DNA of 64,000 nucleotides from Lithobates sylvaticus (lineage: Eukaryota > Chordata > Amphibia > Anura > Ranidae), in contig CM053027.1 in NCBI GenBank assembly GCA_028564925.1, positions 242,489,149 through 242,553,148 of the forward strand, read 5' to 3'. Position 1 is the first letter of the stretch, and each line of letters opens with the position of its first letter. The notes below the pieces were generated by a model that ran no database searches, had not been told where the DNA came from, and was given only the letters and a program-made list of their open reading frames with translations. This document shows, piece after piece, positions 53,071-63,837 of the stretch. Both the position numbers and the translations under genes were made by a program.

Positions 53071-54640
53071 TTACCTAAAAATAATCACGCTTCCTTTGAA
53101 TAATTCCATTAATCATGAACTAGAGATGCAATGTTACAATCATTAGAAAAGGTCAGCAAAGTCTTATTAAAATAGGTCGTTAAAAAAGGTCTTTTTGCTG
53201 TATACCATAGATTAATTAAATCTGATTGAGTGCAGACAGTGTTAATAATAATTCCACAAAAAACTGAGGAACCATTAGAAACGATTTCACACAGAGGGAA
53301 CCTCCCTGGAGACCAGTGCTTCAAAAAATTAACACTGTTTAATTCTTGCCATTTATTCATTAAATAGTGGTGCAAAACCCAAGAGGAAAATAATTAGGCA
53401 CACACCTATACATATTGCTGCATGTGTGGTAATTCCCTGAGAAATGTTTGAGGTTTGTGTTCAGGCATGGCCGATTGTAAAGTATGCATGCAAATAATAA
53501 GAAATTGCCTACAGGCTTGAGTCACTAGTTTACATCAATTTTATAAATTGTAATTGATTGACCAGTAATATTGAGATGCAGATTCAGTCCTTGAAAGGCC
53601 CCCTTTCTTAAAAGATCATTTTACTTTTATGTACACCTTAAAAATTTTATAATTTCAAGCTAAAGCTGGCCATAGACTCATTTAAATTTGTTTTCTTCTG
53701 CAGGGATTGACTGACTTTTGATCAGTATGTGACTGTCCCTTTTCGATGGAAGTTAATCATTTGATCGACTTCTGTTGAAGGGAAATGCTGGAAAATGTTT
53801 ATTGATCAGTGGCTGTAGCCACTGATCATTGTATTCTGACAGCAACAGGTTCCACTGCCCACTTCCCGGAGGGGGAAATTCCTCCATCCACCTTGTTTGC
53901 CTGGATGGAAAAGTTTGTCTGAATGAAAAAAACTTTAAGCTGGCCATACACTGATTGGGACAGGGACTGGCCCTGTGTGTGGGCTTCCCTGCATAACCAA
54001 AGTTAATTGTTTATTTTGACTTAAGTCAGAGGGACAAGTTGAAAAACTTGAACTGGTTTAGATCACATTTCCCGCTCATACTCCATTCAGATTTCAGAAT
54101 CAATGCTATTCTTCAGTAGTGCCTTCACTTTCAGCTGCCCCTTGTGACAAACTTCCTCTTTGGTTCCAAGGAAGAGTACTGAATGGGGTTTACCTGCTAC
54201 TTAGACTGTGGCAGTTTATAAGGTAAGCTGGTCGTAGTGGTACATCTCTGAAGAAAGATGCAGGGGTTTAGGCATGGACAGCACACCTTTTCCAGCTGGG
54301 ACATGATTTGTGTTCACTGGGATAAACAGTGGGGAAGGGGGGGGTATGATACATGAGGGACTGCATGCAGGCTGCAATGGAACATGTTCGCAGGCCTGAA
54401 CAAACCCAATTTGTTCCCACAGCTATTCATGGGGCAGAATATTTTTTCTTGTTTATTGGACTGTGATGCGATTTACCCCCTGATTCTGGGACAGGGTCAA
54501 ACAGTGCACAGGGAGAAGATTGGAAACTGTGCCCCATTGGCACCCCATGCCCCCTTGGATGGAGAAGGGACAGGGCCAATAGTGATGAGCACCAAAAAAT
54601 ATTTAAGGCATGCAATTATATATTACCAGTGAAAAGTTTA
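53071..54640. other. Mostly unique sequence with MITE scraps
   Basis: AGCTGGCCATAGACTCATT (53664) and AGCTGGCCATACACTGATT (53938) are direct, not inverted, copies of a common frog MITE end. No gene is supported. The frame at 54384-54632 has no family motif. Confidence 0.4.
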
Positions 54641-56015
54641 AAATCCCTGCTCATATATTGGGATAAAAATACAAAGAGAGGGGCGCCTCTGGGTGTAGAC
54701 TAGGGATGAGCCGAACACCCCCCCGTTCGGCTCGCACCAGAACCCGCGAACGGACCTAAAGTCCGTGCGAGCTTTAGAACCCTATTAGTTATAATGGATG
54801 CGAACGTTCAAAATCAAAAGTGCTAATTTTAAAGGCTAATATGCATGTTAATGTCATAAAAAGGGTTTGGGGACCTGGGTCCTGCCCCAGGGGACATGTA
54901 TCAATGCAAATTTTTTTTTTTAAAACGGCCGTTTTTTCAGGAGCAGTGATTTTAATAATGCTTAAATTGAAACAATAAAAGTGTAATATTCCTTTAAATT
55001 TCGTACCTGGGGGGTGTCTATAGTATGCCTGTAAAGGGGCGCATGTTTCCCGTGTTTAGAACTGTCTCTGCAAAAAGTGTCATTTTTGCAAGTAAAAAAG
55101 CTATTTAAAATCACTCGCGGCTAATGTGTATTGACGGCTCCCGTAATACAGAGAACAGTCATTCATTGAAACTGAAAGTCATTCATAAAAAAAAAGTCAT
55201 TGATAAAAAAGCCAAAAAAAAAAAAAAAAAGCGTGGGGGTCCCCCCAAATTCAAAAACCAGGCCCTTCAGGTCTGGGATGGATATTAAGGGGAACCCCAG
55301 CCAAAAAAAAAAAAATGGCATAGGGTCCCCCTCAAAATCCATACCAGACCCTTGAGGTCTGGGATGGATTTTAAGGGGAACCCTAGCCAAAAAAAAATGG
55401 CGTGGGGTCCCCCTCAAAATCCATACCAGACCCTTATCCGAGCACGCAACCTGGCAGGCCGCAGGAAAAGAGGGGGGGACGAGAGCGGCCCCTGCTCCCA
55501 CCTGAACCGTACCAGGCCACATGCCCTCAACATTGGGAGGATGCTTTGGGGTCCCCCCCAAAGCACCTTGTCCCCATGTTGATGAGGACAAGGGCCTCTT
55601 CCCCACAACCCTGGCCATTGTTTGTGGGGGTCTGCAGGCAGGGGGCTTATCGGAATCTGGAAGCCCCCTTTAACAAGGGGACCCCCAGATCCCGCCCCCC
55701 CCCTGTGTGAAATGGTAAGGGGGTACAAAAGTACCCCTACCATTTCACCAAAAAAGTGTCAAAAATGTTAAAAATGACAGGAGATGGTCTTTGACAATTC
55801 CTTTATTAAAATCTTCTTTCTTCTTTTCTTCATCTTCTTCTTCCGTCATCTTCTTCCATCTTCTTCTTCCTCCGATCCGCTTCTTCTTGCGCTGGTCTTC
55901 TCGTCCTTCTCATCCGGCATCTTCTTCCGTCGGCGTTGGTGTCGGTGTCTCTTCTTGGGCCACTCCGCGCAATGGGAGGCTCCCGCTGTGTGAGGCTCCA
56001 CTCCGTCTGACAGGT

Positions 56016-56144
56016 CTTTTATAACGGAGGGCACCTGGTGACCCCGCCCCCCTCTGACGTCATGGGAAAAGCCATAGGGAATTCCCCATGACGTCCCCGT
56101 GCGTCAGAGGGGGCGGGGTCACCAGGTGCCCTCCATTATAAAAG
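56016..56144. promoter_or_regulatory. Divergent promoter of the hAT palindrome
   Basis: Outward TATA boxes are CTTTTATA (56016-56023, minus) and TATAAAAG (56137-56144, plus). GC boxes GACCCCGCCCCC (56040-56051) and GGGGGCGGGGTCACC (56109-56123) lie inside them. A CRE-like TGACGTCA is at 56056-56063. The GGGCGGGGTCACC core is the same as in the Harbinger-like copies. Confidence 0.6.
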
Positions 56145-56239
56145 ACCTGTCAGATGGAGCGGAGCCTCACACAGCGGGAGCCTCCCATTGCGCGGAGCGG
56201 CCCAAGAAGAGACACCGACGCTGACGCCGACGGAAGAAG

Positions 56240-56359
56240 ATGCCGGACGAGAAGGACGAGAAGACCAGCGCAAGAAGAAGCGGATCGGAGGAAGAAGAAG
56301 ATGGAAGAAGAAGATGGAAGAAGATGACGGAAGGAGAAGATGAAGAAACTGAAGGATGA
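56240..56359 (+). CDS. 39-residue charged micro-ORF in the right arm
   Basis: ATG 56240 opens MPDEKDEKTSARRSGSEEEE and continues DGRRRWKKMTEGEDEETEG to TGA at 56357-56359. It starts about 100 bp downstream of the TATA box and ends 22 bp before AATAAA (56381-56386), so it would be the first ORF of the predicted mRNA. The mirrored arm keeps the first 24 residues (minus strand, 55920 down to 55846) and then stops. The composition is extremely charged and the underlying DNA is a GAAGAA repeat, so translation is a hypothesis. No known family. Confidence 0.25.
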   Translation: MPDEKDEKTSARRSGSEEEEDGRRRWKKMTEGEDEETEG

Positions 56360-57568
56360 AGAAAGAAGAAAGAAGATTTTAATAAAGGAATTGTCAAAGA
56401 CCGTCTCCTGTCATTTTTAAAAATTTTTACACTTTTTTGGTGAAATGGTAGGGGTACTTTTGTACCCCCTTACCATTTCACACAGGGGGGGCCGGGATCT
56501 GGGGGTCCCCTTGTTAAAGGGGGCTTCCAGATTCCGATAAGCCCCCCACCCGCAGACCCCCACAACCAATGGCCAGGGTTGTGGGGAAGAGGCCCTTGTC
56601 CTCATCAACATGGGGACAAGGTGCTTTGGGGGGGACCCCAAAGCACCCTCCCAATGTTGAGGGCGTGTGGCCTGGTACGGTTCAGGCGGCAGGGGGGGGG
56701 CGCTCTCGTCCCCCCCTCTTTTCCTGCGGCCTGCCAGGTTGCGTGCTCGGATAAGGGTCTGGTATGGATTTTGAGGGGGACCCCACGCCATTTTTTTGGG
56801 CTAGGGTTCCCCTTAAAATCCATCCCAGACCTCAAGGGTCTGGGATGGATTTTGAGGGGGACCCTACGCCATTTTTTTTTTTGGCTGGGGTTCCCCTTAA
56901 TATCCATCCCAGACCTGAAGGGCCTGGTTATTGAATTTGGGGGGACCCCCACGCTTTTTTTTTTTTTTTTATTAAGGAATGACAGTTCTCTGTGTTACAG
57001 GAGCCATCAATTCATTAGCCGCGAGTGCTTTTAAATAGCTTTTTTCCTGCAAAAATGACACTTTTTTGCAGGGAAAGTTCTAAGCACAGGAAACCTGCCC
57101 CCCTTCACAGGCCACCTATAGACACCCCCCATATGTGATACTGCAATTCTGTTCTAACAGCACGCACACACAAATCCCCAGAAATATAGCATATCTTGTC
57201 AGCAGTCAGCAACACGCTGACACTGTGACTGAAACAGAATATGCGAGGCCGCCGCCGCCGCCGCGGCCTCTTATACCGTGGGGCGTGTACTAAAGCCCCT
57301 GAGCTATAATTGGCTACAGGCATCCAATTATGGCTCTCCTCGCTGCCGGCGCTGTGATTGGCCAAGCATGCGGGGTCACAGTGCATGCTTGGCCAATCAT
57401 CAGCCAGCATTGCACTGCGACTAGCGCAATGCATTGCGGGGCCGCTCGCATCACACGAATTTGATGCGAGCGGCCCCAATAGTTCTGGGCTCGCCAAGCG
57501 AGCGAACGTCCGGTGCTTGATTCGAACATGGGTTCGAATCGAACACCGGGCCCATCCCTAGTGTAGAC

Positions 57569-57995
57569 GTAACAAAACAATTTATTGGTAAATCATATGT
57601 ACAGGCAACTCACATTTGATAAGATCATCACAGGCATGTAAGTTTAAAACCATCCATCGGGGGTCTTCAGATCTGTCACATAGGCTCTTCCTGTGTGCTG
57701 AGCTCTTTTGCCGTTCGTTGTATACACCACACGATGGTGAAGCCAGCTGCGGTGGAGAGGATCTCAGAACAAGGCTTGGAGCATGATGAGCAGCAGACAC
57801 GGAGAGATGATGTCACTGTCAAGCGACGCGGTTCACGAGCGTATGGGCTGCAATTACGTGGCATCAAGCTGAGGATGGATGGGAATCCTCACAATAAGAA
57901 TGCTAATGGAGGGAGTGGCCAGAGTGGAGGATATCATAATAGGTTTAAAGGACATACCTATGCCACATTTTTTGACACCGATATTAAAATAAATT
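57569..57995 (-). mobile_element. Penelope-like element, 3' noncoding part
   Basis: On the minus strand it contains CCAATAAATTGTTTTGTTAC (a polyadenylation-like signal) and CACCCAGAGGCGCCCC across the hAT insertion site, so 54640-54692 belongs to the same element. The Penelope assignment rests on continuity with 63072-64000 across the piggyBac insertion and is inferred. Confidence 0.4.
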
Positions 57996-58599
57996 TTAAC
58001 CAGTTGCTGACCGCCCACTGTCATATGACGGCGGGACGGTGCAGCTCTCGTGGCGGGCCGCTGTCATATGACGGCGGCTAAGAAACACGGCCGTGCGCGC
58101 GATCGCGGGCGCGCAGCCGTGCTCTGTCGGTGCCGGCGTGTCCCGGAGACACACCGCGTCACCGACAGGGGTGAACAGCCATTGGGCATGGCTATTCACC
58201 ATGTGATCAGACGCGATTACGTCACGGCTGATCACATTGGGGAAGTCCCGGCTTTAGACAGCACATGCGCGCGATCGGGAGCGCGCAGCGCGGTCACGTC
58301 GGTGGCGGCGTGTTCCCAGGAACACTGCTCGTCACCGACAAGGGTAATCAGCCAATGATTGATGGCTGTTTACCACGTGATCGGCTGTGATCCATTCACA
58401 GCCGACCACTAAATGTAAACAAAGACCGGTTACTAGCTGTTACCGGCTATTCTCTCCTCACACACCGTTACCAGTGTGAGGAGAGAACAGCCAGGAGCAG
58501 TGAGTTACTGATCTTTGTCTGTACTGTACTGTAGTGCACCAAACACAACAAAGAGAACCTGTCACATCGCCCCCCCCCCATTACAGCTGTCACCCTAAC

Positions 58600-58990
58600 A
58601 GTCACCACAAAAGTGCACCTGTCACCCGTCAGTGTCCACAAAGTGCACCTGTCACCCGTCAGTGTCCACAAAGTGCACCTGTCACCCGTCAGTGTCCACA
58701 AAGTGCACCTGTCACCCGTCAGTGCCCACAAAGTGCACCTGTCACCCATCAGTGACCATCGGCAGTGACCGTCATAAGTGACCGTCATAAGTGACCGCCA
58801 TCAGTGACCGCCATCAGTGACCCAGATCTGTCACCCATCAGTGCCCACAAAGTGCACCTGTCACCCATCAGTGACCATCGCCAGTGACCGTCATAAGTGA
58901 CCGCCATCAGTGACCGTCATAAGTGACCGCCATCAGTTACCCAGATCTGTCACCTATCAGTGCCCACAAAGTGCACCTGTCACTGTCAGA
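58600..58990. repeat. Minisatellite, 30-bp units plus degenerate copies
   Basis: Five near-identical 30-bp units built on GTGCACCTGTCACCCGTCAG are followed by degenerate AGTGACCGTCATAAGTGACC units. The array lies between the 5' end of the piggyBac and its gene and keeps frames open by chance. Confidence 0.92.
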
Positions 58991-59119
58991 GACTGCCGTC
59001 AGTGGTTCACCCGTCACCCTCCAGTGACCGTCACACGTCACCCACCAGTGAAGTCATTCGTCACCTGTCGCCCATCACTGACCGTCATTTGTCACCAGTC
59101 GCACAGCCCATCAGAAAGA

Positions 59120-60993
59120 ATGTCCAAAAGGTTATATACAAGTGAGGAGGCGTTCCAGATCCTCGCCATGACTGATGAGAGCAGCGGGGAGTTCTCATCA
59201 GATTCAAATGCCAATTCCGATCGTTCAAATTCAGCATTTGAACCAATCGAAAGTAGTATATCGGAAAATGAATCGGAGGAAGAATGGATCCCTCCTAAAC
59301 GAGCAGGGCATTCTGGAAACCAGGCAGCCACCAGCAATATATCCCAGGATCAAATTCCCAGGCCCAGTACCAGTGCTGCCGCCAGCGAAAGGCCACAAGA
59401 AATGCCCAGCCCCAGTACCAGCACTGCCGCATCATCACGCCCAAATGCCAGCACAGGAACAAATCCCCCAACTACCAGCACTGGAGCGCCACGTCCCCCA
59501 AGAGCCAGGGCCGCTACATACCTCCTAGATGGTCTTGCCAATCCAACATGGCTGCCTTCCAACTCAGGATCAGCAAGAATCCCCCCTTCACCGCACAGCC
59601 AGGTGTGCAGGCCAATACCCCAAATTTTTCCCCAATTGATTGTTTTCATTTATTTTTGCCCGACACTTTGCTGCAACTCATCGTGGACCAGACCAATTTA
59701 TATGCCCAGCAGTATATTGCCAACAACCCCCAATCATCTTACGCCCGTCCATTTGAATGGAGAAGCTTGACTCTGGAGGAGTTCAAAGTGTTTATGGGCC
59801 TCACCATAAACATGGGGCTTACCAAAAAAAATTAAGGACATGCCTATTGGTCCACCGACCCCATCCACCACATGCCCATTTATTCTTCTGTTATGTCCAG
59901 GTCCCGATACAGGATGATAATGCGCTTTTTCCATTTCAGGGACAACATCGGGTGCCCTCCCCGCAATCATCCAAATCATGACAAATTATATAAAATTCGC
60001 CCACTCATTAATTTCTTTTCCGAACGATTTTCAGAACTCTATGTCCCCGAAAAGCACATATGTGTCGATGAGTCCCTGGTACCCTTTTCAGGCCGGCTAG
60101 GAATAAAACAATACATTCCTAGCAAAAGGGCCAAATACGGAAGTTTTATAAGCTTTGCGAGAGAGCCACGGATATTTGTATGCTTTCCGCATATACGAAG
60201 GAAAAGACTCCCAGCTCCAGCCCCCTGAGTGCCCGGCCTACATGGGCACAACTGATAAAATCGTATGGGACCTGGCATACCCACTGCTGAGGAAAGGTTA
60301 CCACATATACCTGGATAACTTCTACACCAGCCTGCCCCTTTTTAAACACCTATACCTCGCACACAAGCCATAGTAAACAAGAAATTGCGAAGGGGAGAAA
60401 GAGCAACCTTGCGATGCAACGAAGTGCTGGCCTTGAGGTGGAAGGATACCAGGAATGTGTACATGATGTCCACCATCCATGATGACACTACAGTGGAAGT
60501 TTAGAGAAGACAAGGTCCCATCGTAAAGCCAAAATGTGTACAAGATTACAATCTGTACATGGGGGGGGGGGGGGTGGATTTCAACGACCAAATGCTTCAG
60601 CCCTATTTAGCAATAAGGAGGTCCCGTTTCTGGTACAAGAAGGTAGCACTCTATTTAATTCATTTGGCCATTTATAATGCCTACATAATTCACACCAAAT
60701 CCACAGAAAGCCCTGCCCACTTCCTAAAATTTATAGAAAACGTTCATCTACGATCAAAGACCCCCCCCCCAGAAAACCTTCGCTCTGATGCCGTTAGCCG
60801 ACTTCACGAACGCCACTTCCCGGACCACATTCCACCATCTGAAGCGGGCCGAAGACGCCAAAAAAGATGTCGAGTATGCAGCAAAAATGGATTTAGAACT
60901 GATACCAGCTACCATTGTGTCGACTGTCCCTCCGAACCCGGCCTTTGCATTGGTATATGCTTCAGACTATATCACACATCCCTAAATTATTAG
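59120..60993 (+). pseudogene. piggyBac transposase (PGBD4-like), inactivated
   Basis: It starts at ATG 59120 (MSKRLYTSEEAFQILAMTDE), with an acidic N-terminus (SSISENESEEEW) and a Ser/Thr/Pro linker. The catalytic core shows FHLFLPDTLLQLIVDQTNLY, FKVFMGLTINMGL, then the first Asp in ICVDESLVPFSG, the second in YHIYLDNFYTSLPLF and the third in GVDFNDQML. The C-terminal cysteine-rich domain is RCRVCSKNGFRTDTSYHC and ICFRLYHTS. Lesions: a frameshift near a C-run at 59570-59590, a TAA at 59833-59835, a frameshift near 60160, a stop at about 60502 and a return to the first frame at the G-run near 60560. In an intact copy it excises and inserts at TTAA without leaving a footprint. Confidence 0.88.
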
Positions 60994-61854
60994 CCCATAT
61001 TCTTAACCATTTCCCCATTTTCAACATCTGTGCTGACCATTCCCCATGCTTCCTCAAATATCCACTGCCTTCCACGTGAACTGACCCTGGCCTGTTTTTT
61101 GACTATGCCTCTGCCAACCGTTTGGACTGCTTCCACGTGAAGTGACCCTGGCCTGTTTTATCAACTACGCTTCTGCCTACCGCTTGTACTGCTTGAACGT
61201 GAACTGACCCTGGCCTGTTTTATGGACTATGCTTTTTCCTACCGCTTGGACTGATCTGTTGCCCTGCTACTGTAGTACACAGGGGTCTCACATGTGAGGG
61301 GCTCCAGAAATGTTTTTCCGGATGGAGAAAAATATTTTTTTGTTGTCTCCGGGTTTCTTAATTTCCGGATTAGGGTCTGGAGCCCGGAGGCTTCATAGAG
61401 ATTTGGGTGGGTCGAAGCCTCTACCCCTGTGGCCCTGTGCACAGGTCTTACCTGATTGCGGCCCTCAGCCTGCTGCTGACTTACTGCCACTATCTCCCTG
61501 CCTGCAGCATAAACTGACCACACCTGGACACATTTTCTATGGACAAATGCTTTGGCTGTGCTGACGATATCCTTGTGCTGACTATAGACAATATTCCTAC
61601 CTGCTGCCTGGATAATTATTATTGTTGCTAAGCACATCCCTGTCTGCTGCCTGCTGTCTGCTGACTGCTGCCTGCTGTCTGCTGCCTGGACCAAATCCCT
61701 CTTCTGGGGACACTACAAAAACCACAGGTAATACTTTTTTTTTTTACCCTTTGCTCAATAGAATTTATTTTGGAGTGTATTTTTTGGTATGTAAATGCTA
61801 TCTGTTAGAAATATAAGGGCCTTCAAAAATAATAGGTTGTCAGGAAATTAGAAG

Positions 61855-62600
61855 TGCAATTTATGCTTGTAGAACGCCTGAAGGTGCTACTTCACTGGCG
61901 GGCCTCTGTATGTGGCCAGGCTGTGTAAAAGTCTCACACATGTGGTATCACCATACTCAGGAGGAGTAGTAGAATGTATTTTGGGGTGTCATTTTTGCTG
62001 TGTACATGCTATGTGTTGGAAATATCTTAAAAATGGACAACTTTGTGGAAAAAAAATGCGTTTTCATTTTTTTTCCACATATTCCAAAAACTTCTGGAAA
62101 AAAATTAACAGTTCAAAAGACTCATAATGCCTCATAGATTATACGTTGGGGTGTCTACTTTCCAAAATGGGGTCATTTTGTGGGCGTTTCCATTGTCCTG
62201 GGGCTCCAGGGCCTTCAAAACTGTAATAGGTAATTGAGAAATGAGATGTGTAATTTATGCTTGTAGAACGCCTGAAGGTGCTACTTTACTGGCGGGCCTT
62301 TGTATGTGGCCAGGCTGTGTAAAAGTCTCACACATGTGGTATCGCCATACTCAGGAGGAGTAGCAGAATGTATTTTGAGGTGTCATTTTTGCAATGTACA
62401 TGCTATGTGTTGGAAATATTTTAAAAATGGACAACTTTGTGGAAAAAAAAATGCGTTTTCATTTTTTTTACACATATTCCAAAAACTTCTGGAAAAAAAA
62501 TGAACAGTTCAAAAGACTCATAATGCCTCATAGATTATACGTTGGGGTGTCTGCTATCCAAAATGGGGTCATTTTGTGGGTATTTGTACTTTCCTGGCTT
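61855..62600. repeat. 394-bp tandem duplication in the piggyBac 3' region
   Basis: TGCTTGTAGAACGCCTGAAG occurs at about 61864 and 62258. The following sequences (TGTGGCCAGGCTGTGTAAAA, GGACAACTTTGTGG, CATAGATTATACGTTGGGGT) repeat in the same order with about 394 bp spacing. Differences are few. The frames 61912-62127 and 62300-62503 are the two copies of one chance ORF. Confidence 0.9.
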
Positions 62601-63071
62601 GTTAGTGTCTCAAGAAACGAGATAGGTCTTCAGTACATCAGGTGTGATCAGGTGTGATCAATTTTCAATTATTTGCACCATAGCTTGTAGACTCTATAAC
62701 TTTCACAAAAACTAAATAATATACACTAATTAGGGTTATTTTTACCAAAGATATGTAGCCATATACATTTTGGCCAAAATTTATGAAGAAATATTACTAA
62801 TTTGTAAAATTTTATGACAGAAACAAAGAAAAAGGCATTTTTTCACCAAATTTTTAGTCTTTTTTAATTTATAACACAAACAATAAAAAACCCACTAGTG
62901 ATTAAATACCACCAAAAGAAAGCTCTATTTGTGTGAAAAAAAGGACGCAAATTTCATTTGGGTACAGTGTTGCATGACTGAGTAATTGTCATTCAAAGTG
63001 TGAGAGCGCTGAAAGCTGAAAATTGGTCTGGTCAGGAAGGGGGTGAAAGTGCACTGTAGGCAAGTGGTTAA

Positions 63072-63837
63072 TTGCAAAAGAATCCTAAACAAAAGGAGTG
63101 GAGGGGGAGGAGAAGTATTCTAAATTATGAGAAATAGTTCAAACTGTACTTCTAAAAAACAGTAATATTTAAAAAAACGGCAGTATTTAAATTATAATTA
63201 GCAAACCCTCAATAACAGTTAACAGATACACATCATGATAAAACCATATATAATATTCATTTAGGACAAATAATAGTTATTTAAAAAGTATATATATATA
63301 GAAAAATGCATAAAAAATATACATAAATATATACATACATACTTTAATATACAGAGGACCAATGAATTATAATATCAATAAATTATAGACCATAATAACA
63401 CCGGCAAGGGTAAATAAATAGGGATATATAATAATATGGATATATAATAATACAATTGGGAATCTAGTGGATTATGAAGTCTAAAGTATTTGTGTTAAGT
63501 AAATATACACATATGCGCAGACACACACACATACAAACATGCGACCACTCAAGCAAGATAAATGTGCACCAGACACAAAGATAGACAACAATAATAGTGT
63601 GGTGCAAAATATCTATAATATCTTGACATGAAAAGTGGGTGCAATATTTTTTTGCCACTATGTTATTGTAATACTTACAGTAGGAAAAACCTGCCACCCC
63701 CATGACAAGAAGGGAGAGAAAATCAACCTGCAAGTATAAGTATGAATAATTAGTACAAATTAGAAAATGTAATATTTAAATTAATTAACTTGATAAGGAA
63801 GATGATAAAAAAGATGATAAAAAAGAGGATAATATAC
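63072..63837 (-). mobile_element. Penelope-like element, 3' noncoding region (right of the piggyBac)
   Basis: AT-rich sequence lying directly downstream, on the minus strand, of the Penelope-type C-terminal segment. It contains TATATATA runs at 63284-63300. Nothing else can be identified. Confidence 0.35.

Larger units (their letters stand above)
55012..57128. repeat. 2.1-kb inverted repeat (palindrome) inside the hAT
   Basis: Left and right arms of about 1.05 kb run from GGGGGGTGTCTATAG to CTATAGACACCCCCC. Paired landmarks include GGGGTTCCCCTTAATATCC with its inverse, the CCCCATGTTGATGAGGACAA block with its inverse, and AATAAA on both sides. The 40-odd bases at the centre include TGACGTCATGGG and CCCATGACGTCC-like motifs (a CRE core on the left side). 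Confidence 0.92.
54701..57560. mobile_element. hAT element, 2860 bp, built around a 2.1-kb palindrome
   Basis: Ends TAGGGATGAGCCGAACACC and CACCGGGCCCATCCCTA are inverted. The duplication GTGTAGAC at 54693-54700 and 57561-57568 is perfect, as expected for hAT. Positions 55012-57128 form a long inverted repeat with its centre near 56075. No transposase is present. The arms carry the same module as the Harbinger-like element at 47137, although the termini and target duplication belong to another superfamily. The right 430 bp (57130-57560) is GC-rich and unique to this element. Confidence 0.88.
58000..63067 (+). mobile_element. piggyBac element, about 5.07 kb, transposase broken
   Basis: TTAA at 57996-57999 and 63068-63071 flank matching termini: CCAGTTGCTGACCGCCC at the left and, reversed, CCACTTGCCTACAGTGC at the right. 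From left to right it has a GC-rich 5' region (58000-58500), a minisatellite (58600-58990), the transposase gene (59120-60993), and a long 3' noncoding region with a 394-bp tandem duplication. It is longer than typical piggyBac elements (2.4-3 kb) because of the noncoding repeats. Both ends look usable, so it could be moved in trans. Confidence 0.9.

Noticed and set aside
57528-57545. tRNA B-box-like GGTTCGAATC, suggesting a tRNA or SINE promoter
   Set aside because: No A box, no cloverleaf, and the site is the terminal region of the hAT element.
58534-58788. CRISPR-like array of 30-bp repeats
   Set aside because: Repeats are head-to-tail without unique spacers, and the DNA is vertebrate. 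It is a minisatellite inside a piggyBac element.
61912-62503. Two related frames reading ARLCKSLTHVVSPYSGG
   Set aside because: They are the two copies of a noncoding tandem duplication in the piggyBac 3' region, lying after the transposase stop and without a start context.
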